A stretch of DNA of 64,000 bases from Nigrospora sphaerica (lineage: Eukaryota; Ascomycota; Sordariomycetes; Amphisphaeriales; Apiosporaceae), in contig JAGVVL010000001.1 in the NCBI GenBank assembly GCA_018287875.1, positions 7,998,001-8,062,000 of the forward strand, in the 5' to 3' direction. The notes under the pieces were generated by a model. The model worked only from the letters and a program-made list of their open reading frames with translations, did not search any database and was not told the origin of the DNA. Positions 57,701 through 64,000 of the stretch are shown piece after piece. The position numbers were made by a program, and so were the translations under genes. Positions within the stretch are counted from its first letter, which is position 1; each line of letters opens with the position of its first letter.

Positions 57701-58139
57701 TCGATCTTCGCAGGCTTTTTCGGGCGCGGCCCTTGATGGGCTGTATCGACACGGGTAACAAGACAGTAGAGGGGTTCTTTGCCGCGTCACCCAGAGTTTT
57801 GAGGGTCGCGTTGATCACCTGGGTCGCCAGAATGGCCCTCTCTTTACCCGGGAGCCCGGTGTCCCTCCAGCCGTCGTCATCCTGTGGTTGTTGTGCTTTC
57901 GGCGCTGCTGTTTTAGCCGTAGCTCGCGCCGGCTTTTTCGCGGCGCCGGCGGCTCTGCCCTTCGCGGGCTGGGGGGCTTTGGCAGTCCGGCTTTTAGGTG
58001 CAGCGGCTTTGGGTTCGTTGCTCTCGGAATCGGAGCCCTGGAGCAGGTCCTTGAGGCCGGCCGAGATGGTCGGGGTACATGTTTGGATAGAGGCGAGCGC
58101 GCTTCGAATGGCGTCGGCCTGCAGCGTTAATGAAGCCAT
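51789..58139 (-). CDS. Separase (ESP1/BimB cysteine protease)
   Basis: Separase cleaves the cohesin kleisin subunit at anaphase onset and is held inactive by securin. It is a single uninterrupted frame of 2116 residues, close to Aspergillus BimB. The long N-terminal part is helical, TPR/superhelix-like, with basic low-complexity linkers near residues 50-90 (Ala/Lys/Pro-rich) and about 1290-1340. The C-terminal C50 domain carries SSGTYILNPSADLKNTQ, the catalytic His of YFGHGSGAQY (about residue 1965) and the catalytic Cys of LLMGCSSASL (about residue 1992), then AGSPAVVGTLWDVTDRDIDR. Both catalytic residues are intact. The start ATG at 58139 precedes a plausible helical N-terminus. It is divergent from RRP4 with 791 bp between starts. 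Confidence 0.97.
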   Translation of the reverse strand: MASLTLQADAIRSALASIQTCTPTISAGLKDLLQGSDSESNEPKAAAPKSRTAKAPQPAKGRAAGAAKKPARATAKTAAPKAQQPQDDDGWRDTGLPGKERAILATQVINATLKTLGDAAKNPSTVLLPVSIQPIKGRARKSLRRSSSTLITPLQPRSLNRLSTSPTKASRSPPATTVSSGCLAMVECARVSFLTLRSLSAAGKISLPELQIESGMSSFINKLVTLGLYEHATKELRILKRRLESATSKAGAQKTKATPASESPSATKTLANLFDYPTISGSSALIGLVITTQLQAIRILYGLNKSSQLEGALPFLRASRQSSPLSLLLLAAGHEQADRSKCARQLDSLAQSLLSLTPHVAATEDGIAVEPRLSPSPETALEIQAIALTARLHSWRLSGHKGDIDRELLAPLSRCLAAFNRRSSLEVKSKATATNLAFDQIWQQMQTMGLKPVETPNSPLTAIYQVLGAVSREAGNLKEAMNWIAKLRSLTTPDGNSAARCCCVTAQLLALALKQSPKVEQTLVQEVLEGLQGSLSGNTTELDELLVSICQLRKVATNVVLSGDRSEEQPSPFRESLESLLLQLPRFILRWLGKPPPAEGATKEFLRFGQRRQLLSKYIHQVLDSALILIKVLLEESKMPWDLTDSVLQDSLVVLEHMGDSALSSQQDSPAASYYVKISHFYYQQHIALRKGGSGSADTNSLRALRRSIDAVKTRPEAEQSKSQLMLKQERLAELCRTCGRKDDAVGALRSIRDTLVREDAVPEITQALSRLPLLKAWRVSDKAQSLSRTVCNLAKLEPKPCDWTWLLTGHDKVTAMEHDLYFIYSKEAKHHQYLEPGGPLVDNLLQAYSAKDFPLRRLRTLLQLLIVKLDAPEQVRSWVEEAKALRERLNNSEFGEDSGLACYFEHLTSLALCVVGLLDFDLCSSQIQEAINLWTSRVTGCKSEDELCVYVDNPEQLQKVLQSLSDFARMKGMDSVLGSILELSASLSRLALDDNPEMVVVQHAALSLQHLAIGHSAKAEAALKNGHEYLARQEMSSGVLTSFHLCSAEYHMAVGNFDRAASHLADAHISGTALMSEKSSRSSRISKKMAIAHAAFLQSILALERGNSTDALVSAKDAVRILYHDWAKLEALRCPNPELADEPSQNESSDDSGLACNRSSSSDVTRAKTGPEFWAMAYPLFRFLLRLSSIYAHIGMYQETIYYAEQAEKVARSTEAPSYILQSQVWLATVFMTAGEAEKARDLASSVKESISAVEATGVAVSMACQLSRIFRNGADQTTESSLLRMAESMIQTIHKGNVATSPTTPQPEKEVEKPAVKPSTARKTTTASRQARAKAPAATSKVAAKRQAPPAAANPVEAEDRQLSIWRAAILQQRSESLIEQREWAEALAALQEACELSKLSVDITKDRLYTAMALIGQSLEQMGRDSVFSVIQDSTLSFPAVASALKDKSATDKASPRKAAATPARKARASPQDAPIFIETLRKAHGCLVEAHSIAVLNGDGGLVQRVAALLQNVFILMSTTAPARVSGIGHPAHATCSVELARNLTWRRERKTLRLDSTKAKAEWPMPIESSESRRTSLAVTVDMDRFQKEFVDIIPSSWNVVSVSLSDTRHDLCITKLQAGHSPFAIRLPLERASSRDADSEVFNFEQGRTELLDIIQIANRTCRNARDMSAKGAKSAWWAEREALDERMKNLMENIEQTWLGGFRGIFAQHHRRSDLLAQFHQSFQEVLDSNLPSRRQVRGKRAKAAPATKVSLDPRILDLFIGLGDATDPECDLDEPLTDLLYFVVDILQFHGERNAYDEIDFDRMVLGTVDALHSYHAAAKSSKDAEGTHTILVLDKSLHVFPWESLPCMQGLAVSRVPSLACLRRSIVEARSRHEESQGDDKGMEEPGARREGHHIPRSSGTYILNPSADLKNTQSTFGKPLASLPLSWSAIEARAPTEGEFEKALTNSDLLLYFGHGSGAQYIRGRTIRKLDKCRAVALLMGCSSASLTTPGDFEPHGPVWNYMLAGSPAVVGTLWDVTDRDIDRYAARLFEEWGLFSRGTFVDEGKGSNRADKKAKARVDAEGEHGSKKQNTSLVEAVAKARDACRFRYLTAAAVCVYGIPVYVGK

Positions 58140-58930
58140 GAAGGTACGGTGGTGATGTGCTTTGTAGGACTAGATTCCTTGGTAATCATGTCGCCATAAG
58201 CAAAAACATGGGATGGGCATCCAGAAGGAAAGTGGAAGATATTGAAATCGACAGAGGAGAAGGGCGGTCGAAGCGATGGGTAACGGGCTGAATTGCAGTA
58301 GGGGACGGAATTGTGATCGATCTAGAGATTCCAAGCTCTGCTGTGGTCTTCAAACAATCTTGGCTGGGTCCCAGTCAGCATGGCTTCAGCGCGAGCAGTG
58401 GGTGGTGCTCCATGTGGTCGACGGATGGATATGCGGGCAAGAAACGAAACCCACCGGCACTGGGGTTTGGATTGTGGTGCTCTCGCCCGAACAGGCTTAG
58501 ATTGGGTTGGCCCGGCAACGGATTTAACTTGGAGGTGCCCTGTCATTCATCCCGCGCTTCCACTCAAAGTGGGCTGAAAGATGTACGTACTTGTACAATT
58601 GAACGTATCGGGAGGAGCAAGTAGTTCGTACCTTTGTACGCCGGTGCTGCTTACATGGCATTGAAGAAGATCATATTATATAGGCAGCTAGGCGTATAAA
58701 GAAGTACGTGAGTAAAATCTACATTAAAAGCCACTCCAAGCACCAGCTATAGGCATCAACTGTCGTTCTCGTTTGCTTTACACAGGTCGTGCGCGGGCAA
58801 AGCCTCCACTGCCGATCCATCGTTGCGGCAAGCGGGCGGCCCCCCAATCGACAGCTCCAAAATTTCGAACTGCACTTGCATCCCACCTCGAGTTGAGAAC
58901 CTAGTGCAACTCCCGCCCGTCAACACCATA
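58140..58930. promoter_or_regulatory. Divergent promoter region of separase and RRP4
   Basis: 791 bp between two diverging starts. An AT-rich patch with TATATAGG lies at about 58675-58683, some 250 bp upstream of the RRP4 ATG. No other element is assigned. Confidence 0.5.
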
Positions 58931-60113
58931 ATGCCCATCACAATCCTGCAGCCCTCGCTGGCGCCGCCGCCGGCCCATGCCCGGGACAGCCATGAGGATT
59001 CCGATTCGGAGGGTGGCGCCGATCTCGACGGCGACATCTCCATGGACGCCCGCCCCGCCAAACGGAAGCGCGCAGAAAACGAGTCCATCGTGACCCCCGG
59101 TGAGGTCATTACCTCGAGTCGCCAATGGATGCGGTAGGCGCCCCTGTGCTGCTGAAGCCCGGTCGCGTGCGCGCCGCCGTGCCAAGTATACCCAGATGTA
59201 CATACATGCTAACCCGGATGCTGCCACCAGTGGCCACGGCACATACACCCGCCCCGACCCCGAAGACCCGGAGAACGAAGAGAAGCTCCAGATCGTATCG
59301 TCGGTGGCCGGAACCCTTGCCAAGACCAACAAACTCCTATCCGTCCGACCGTTGCGTGCCCGTTACACCCCGGAAATCGGCGACCTGGTTGTGGGCCGCA
59401 TCGTTGAGGTGCAGGCCAAACGCTGGCGCGTTGACGTGGGCGCCGCGCTCCTGGCCCAGCTGCCCCTGTCTGCCATCAATTTGCCCGGCGGTATCCAGCG
59501 ACGTCGCACCGAGACGGACGAGCTGCAGATCCGCACATTCTTCAGCGAGGGCGAGCTGCTGGTGGCCGAAGTCCAGCAGCTCTACAACGACGGGGCCGCG
59601 GTCCTACACACGCGCAGCCTGAAGTACGGCAAGCTGCGCAACGGCCTCTTTATGGCCGTGTCGGGAACCGGCGGTGGCGGCGGCGTGATCAGGGCACGGA
59701 GACAGGCCTTCACGCTCGATATGGCCGGGACCGATGACGTGAGCGGCGGCGAGAAAATCGACGTTCTGTTGGGTGTTAACGGATACATCTGGATCAGCAA
59801 GCACATCGAGGGCGAGGGCGCTGCTGCTGAGACCAAAGGGCCCGGTATAACCAGAATCGAGGAGAGCGTAGGCTTGAACGTTTACTCGAGTCAAAACGAC
59901 GAGATCCCCACCGACACGATGCGCGAGATCGCCCGGGTCAGGGGTGTCATTACCGCTCTGGTGGAGAACGGATTGCGAGTAGACGAGGAGATGGTGGTGA
60001 AGGGCTACCACGAAGCTGTGGAAATGGCGAGAGGCGAGGGCGATACCCCCGAAACACTATGGCTCGGTGGCGAGAGGGGGAAGAAGCTCGCCGACTCACT
60101 CGTCGGAAAATGA
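58931..60113 (+). CDS. Exosome cap subunit RRP4 (EXOSC2)
   Basis: S1/KH-domain cap protein of the RNA exosome, sitting on the RNase PH ring at the RNA entry side. Exons 58931-59133 and 59231-60113 with a 97-bp intron (CTAAC branch) give 361 residues, close to yeast Rrp4 (359). A disordered acidic and basic N-terminus leads to [22 protein letters not shown], which crosses the splice junction and is diagnostic. The S1 domain follows ([28 protein letters not shown]) and then the KH domain with [13 protein letters not shown] Gly run lies between S1 and KH. It is convergent with the aldehyde dehydrogenase gene. It is the second exosome subunit in this window. Confidence 0.95.
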
Positions 60114-61271
60114 GACCCTCAGATAAAGAAAGCCGCTTGCTCCAAGGCGCTTTCATATCTCCCCGGAGACGCTATCAGTCTGCGGCCCAACAGCCCGGGC
60201 CCGAAAGAAGCCCGTCTGATGCCGGAGGCTGGGGTCCATGTTGCCCGCGCAGCCCAGAACGGGCACCCCTGAACCTCGGTCTCACTCGTACCGTACAGGT
60301 CACTGTTTCGCTCTGCCGAGCAACTCACTAGACGGGCCAGCCAGCCACTTACACCCCGGAAAACCACAGTGGCCGCTCCCGGTGTGGCTATTACGCAAAT
60401 TCGGGACGAGGGATGAACAGCAGCCATCGTGCCATCCTTGCCGATGGATATGTGCATCAAAGGCAGGCATACCTGTCTACCAGCAGCTTTCATATTACTT
60501 CAAGCACGGCTGGCTTGATGGGTCGAGAACCACGGGTTATGCTTTGAGGCCGTTTTCTACGATTACGTCTCAGATCTCATAATAGTTTAAAAGAAAGCAA
60601 TCCATAAGTGAAAACCTGCCGCTCGGGGAGTGTGATCATGGTAAAGCCTTAAAACAGGAAGCTTGCGCATGGATTTATATTTCGTACTTATCCTCGTGAG
60701 CTGATTACAAGTATCGAGGGGGATTGGGTCATGCACGGTACCAGCGTTCTTGAACGCCGACGGCCGAGATCCCCAAAGACCAAATAACGCAGTCCAATGA
60801 GGGCACGAGTGGCAGTAGCTTATATAACCACGGCGTCTGCCAATAGGGAAGGAATATGTAAGCCGGACATTAATGGGCGGCGATACAAGCGAATAGGCGG
60901 TAACCCCGAGCCAGCCTCCCAACGCTTACGTGGGCTTATGCCAGCAAACGAGAACGTTATGCGGAAAAGGAGGGACATATCGATGTAGACATATACTCGC
61001 AACTTACAGACTTGACGACTTGAACTGTGGCTCATGCCTACACTTGGTCACCCGTTGTCCCCAATCCCACGTGAATGTACATTTTGGCGGAGTTGAAGAA
61101 GCGGATGCCAACAGGTTGTCGGAACGACGGCGCTATCGATGACGAGGAGAAGGGAAAGAAACGCCAGGTAGATTGGGAAGAGCCGGAAGCCGAGGCAACA
61201 CCCATTTGCTATTGTACATAAAAAGTCGGCCGCCAAGATACGCATAGGCTGGACAGAACGACGGTTTCGTT
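60114..61271. other. Convergent intergenic region between RRP4 and the aldehyde dehydrogenase gene
   Basis: 1.16 kb. The middle (about 60560-61100) is AT-richer than the average of the window. No gene, repeat or RNA is recognised. Confidence 0.5.
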
Positions 61272-62968
61272 TTACAAACCGAGCCTCTCTTTCAGGTTAA
61301 GACCCCTCGGGCGGGAACCATCCGCGGCAAAGAAGGCACCGGCCAGGACGACCAACCAGCGCGCCAACACCCCCTTGACCGAGGAGCCACCGAGGCCCGC
61401 GATCATGCGCGCCCAGTAGCCGACGCCCCGGATCTTGTTGCCGTTGCGGTCAAAGTCGGGCTTCTGGGCGTTCATCCACTGGAAGAACCGGAGGTCGGAC
61501 GACTTGTAGGGCATGTAGCGGACGCTCAGCAGCTTGTCCATCCAGCCTGGCGTCTCCACGACGGTGCGGTTGTGGGTGAAGCAATCGAATGACGCCTTGC
61601 CGCGGTACGAGCCGGTGCCCGACTGGCCCACTCCGCCAAAGGGGAGCGTGCTCACCGAGGCGTGCATGAACGAGTCGTTGATGGATGCGCCGCCCGAGGT
61701 GATGTGGTTGAGAACTGTTCCTTTCGGTCAGCAGAGCCGTCACGGGTATGTCAGCGCAGCGGGGGGGGGAGCTTACCCTTTTCGTTCTCCGCTTTGGAGC
61801 CAAAAGTCACGAGCGAAAGCGGCGTAGAGTCGACGTTGTTGACCAGCTTGATGGCCGCGTCCAGGTCGTCATACGGCAGAATGGCCCAAATGGGACCGAA
61901 AGACTCCTCCTGCACCATGCTGTCGTCGGCCGAGTCGACAAGCACGGCCGTCGGGGCGATGAAGAGCTCATCGCGGTCCATCTCCCCACCCATAACAATC
62001 TTGCCCTTGGTGTTGTCCAGCATCTTCTTCATGCGGTCGAACTGCGCCGTGTTGACCACGCGGGCCAGGTCGGGGCTGGCCTTGGCGCCCTGGGGGAAGA
62101 ACTCGTTGTAGGTGATGTTCAGCATTTTGACGAAGCTGTCGACAACCTCGCGGTGGCAGAGCACGTAGTTGTGAGAAATGCAGACCTGGCCGGCATTGAC
62201 CGTCTTTCCCCACAGCAGCCGGCGCGCGGCGAGGGCCACGTCGGCGTTCTTGGAAACGAAGGCCGGGTTCTTGCCTCCCAACTCCAGGGTTACGGGTGTT
62301 AGCGTCTCGGCCGCCTTCTTGGAGATGATCTTGGCCACGTTGACGCCGCCGGTGTAGAATATCTTCTCCCACTTTTCGTTCAGAAGCGCGGTTGTCTCGG
62401 GGACCTTGCCGTTCACACACGCGTAGGCCTCCGGGTCGAGGTACTTGGTGATGATCTCGGCAAGCACCATGGCCGTCGCGGGCGAGCTCTCCGAGGGCTT
62501 CAGTATACACGTGCAACCAGCAGCAATAGCACCGATCATGGGGCACAGGTTAAGGTTGACGGGGAAGTTGTAGGCACCGATGACGAGCGCAGGGCCAAGC
62601 GGCTCCTTCTTGATCCGGGGTTTCAACATGGCGTAGCTCAGGGCCACGTCGACATTCTTGTCGTCCTTGACCCAGTCCTCCAGATGCTTGATGCAGTACA
62701 TGCAGTCGGAAATGACCCAGTCAACCTCGGTCACGGTGGAATCGTGGTGGGATTTGTTCAGATCCAGCTTGAGGGCGTCCAGGAGGGCCTGCTTGTAGTC
62801 CTGGAGGCCCCAGTAGAGCCGGCGGAGCTGCACCAGACGATACTCCACGTTCTTGGTCTTGTTGGACCGGAAGGTGTTGCGCATGCGCGCCGCGATTTTA
62901 GGAATTTCTTCCAGCGGCGTCATCTCGTATGGCGGGATGGCGCTGTTCGTTACCGTCTTGTTCGCCAT
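61272..62968 (-). CDS. Fatty aldehyde dehydrogenase (HFD1/ALDH3-like)
   Basis: NAD(P)-dependent ALDH3-type enzyme that oxidises long-chain aldehydes to fatty acids; yeast Hfd1 also acts in ubiquinone precursor and sphingolipid breakdown. Exons 62968-61777 and 61714-61272 around a 62-bp intron give 544 residues. The cofactor-binding segment VIGAYNFPVNL and ILKPSE, the general base Glu229 in TLELGG and the nucleophile Cys263 in NAGQVCIS are intact; EESFGPIW, TPLSLVTFG and PFGGVGQSG are typical ALDH3 motifs. A hydrophobic stretch near the C-terminus (VLARWLVVLAGAFFAA) is a probable membrane anchor, as in Hfd1 and FALDH. The first ATG in the longer frame is 81 bases upstream; the one at 62968 was preferred because of family length and context (AACCATGGC). 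It is the last gene before the right edge. Confidence 0.93.
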
Positions 62969-63190
62969 GGTTCCTTGCTGGGTACGAAGCTGCACCGGCG
63001 TGATGTGAAGCGGTGGAGATGTGGTGAGAGAGGCCGTTTGCGACGGCAATGGTAGCGCGAAGACGTCGCAATGTACTAGGCAAGGAAATGAAGCTTTCGA
63101 AGGGCGGAAAGGAGTGAATGCAGCTGATGGGGTGAAGAATGAGAAGGATGGCTCTTTCTTTCACTATATGTGAGTCGGGTGTGCTATCTG

Positions 63191-63213
63191 GGCAGACAGG
63201 CAGACAGGCAGAC
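63191..63213. repeat. (GGCAGACA)n short tandem repeat
   Basis: Nearly three copies of an 8-bp unit about 220 bp upstream of the aldehyde dehydrogenase start. Confidence 0.75.
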
Positions 63214-63875
63214 CCCAATGGCCAGGTTGTGGAGATGCGGGATCCGAGGCGGGCGAACGAGACGTTTAATGCGGCAGTACTTTGAAAGAGGGGGGTTTTC
63301 CGTACTGGACCGGGCCTAGTACATCATGCCAGTGCGGGTACTGATTTCCTATCTTGTGTTGAAATGGCGTGTCAAATGCCGGCCTGGCGGTTCTACGCCG
63401 CGGTGGAGTTATAGCGGTAGGTCGTCACACGTGTGGTAGGTAGCCAACGTCACTTTTGACAGCAGCACAACCGGAGCCGGGCCTCAATGTTGATAGCGGG
63501 TGTTTAACCGTCGGGACAGTCTGAGACATGCAAGATGTGCGTCGATGAAGGGTCGATACTCTTGGTAGTTTTGCGTTTACCTGTGTACTACTCGTTTCTA
63601 TGTATGTGCAGGAAGAAACTTAACAGCGGGAGTCCTCATCCATGCAAGGGTGCCGAACCGAGGCACACGCCCTCGATTGCTTCGTCGATCTCCACATCTC
63701 CAGCAGTTCGGGAGGAAGGGGGACAGGGATCTGAGGTGAGGGGCACCGGACTTTCATGTGAGAGACGTCAACTACGGCTTCAGATTGGACGGGTCTAAGG
63801 CCAAGGTAAGCGGCATATTAGCCATGCTATATTCGTCTACTTGTCTCTCCCTTCGTATCTTCTCCGTATAGTGTG

Positions 63876-63909
63876 CAACGAGTGCTCGTGTGGTGACGAG
63901 CACTCGTTG
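63876..63909. repeat. Perfect 14-bp inverted repeat (hairpin)
   Basis: Arms CAACGAGTGCTCGT and ACGAGCACTCGTTG are exact reverse complements separated by a 6-base loop GTGGTG. It is not linked to a gene end seen in this window. Confidence 0.85.
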
Positions 63910-64000
63910 TCTCCCCTCTGCACTCTTCCTTTCGAACCGAGGCATGTCTTTCGCGGTTAAAGGTGGTGTCATGGGCTGTCATGAGACGAGCCCAAAGTGG

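Larger units (their letters stand above)
62969..64000. other. Right-edge region upstream of the aldehyde dehydrogenase gene
   Basis: About 1 kb without a recognised gene. It contains the aldehyde dehydrogenase promoter, an 8-bp repeat GGCAGACA at 63191-63213 and a perfect 14-bp hairpin at 63876-63909. A gene starting beyond the edge cannot be judged. Confidence 0.5.

Noticed and set aside
1..64000. CRISPR array, phage, plasmid or bacterial operon structure
   Set aside because: All genes are eukaryotic with spliceosomal introns; the tandem repeats lack spacer structure.

Overview
The window looks like a piece of chromosome from a GC-rich filamentous ascomycete, most likely a Sordariomycete and perhaps a member of the Sordariales such as the Chaetomiaceae. 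Three things point there: short spliceosomal introns (about 50-200 bp) with GTRNGT donors and CTRAC-like branch points, fungal-type proteins throughout (AA13 polysaccharide monooxygenase, CPY with a fungal propeptide, Zn2Cys6 regulators, RPA49, Rrp45), and strong G/C preference at third codon positions. The genus is inference from sequence style; no species marker is visible.

Fifteen protein-coding genes are supported. In order they are: POL5 (+), a secreted AA13 starch-type LPMO (-), vacuolar carboxypeptidase Y (-), SDO1/SBDS (+), ribosomal protein S18 (-), RNA polymerase I subunit A49 (-), ARL3/ARFRP1 GTPase (+), exosome subunit RRP45 (-), spliceosomal CWC15 (+), an EBP-type sterol isomerase-like membrane protein (-), a Zn2Cys6 regulator (+), a second large Zn2Cys6 regulator (-), separase (-), exosome subunit RRP4 (+) and a fatty aldehyde dehydrogenase (-). 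I rebuilt exon structures by hand; every spliced model keeps its frame and rejoins conserved sequence across each junction.

Layout: 1-7.4 kb has no recognisable gene and carries low-complexity patches. From 7.4 to 38.9 kb genes are dense and largely alternate in strand, giving divergent and convergent pairs. From 38.9 to 51.8 kb is a second gene-poor stretch packed with microsatellites (GA, GT, GTA, CAG, a 9-bp CAACAACCA array and homopolymers). From 51.8 to 63.0 kb lie separase, RRP4 and the aldehyde dehydrogenase.

Functional theme: six of the fifteen genes act in making or maturing ribosomes or in exosome RNA processing (POL5, SDO1, RPS18, RPA49, RRP45, RRP4), and a seventh (CWC15) is in the spliceosome. 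The others cover starch oxidation, vacuolar proteolysis, Golgi traffic, sterol-type lipid chemistry, aldehyde detoxification, transcription control and chromosome segregation. No transposon, CRISPR array, rRNA gene or confident tRNA was seen. A tRNA-like relic and a possible C/D snoRNA are offered as candidates only.
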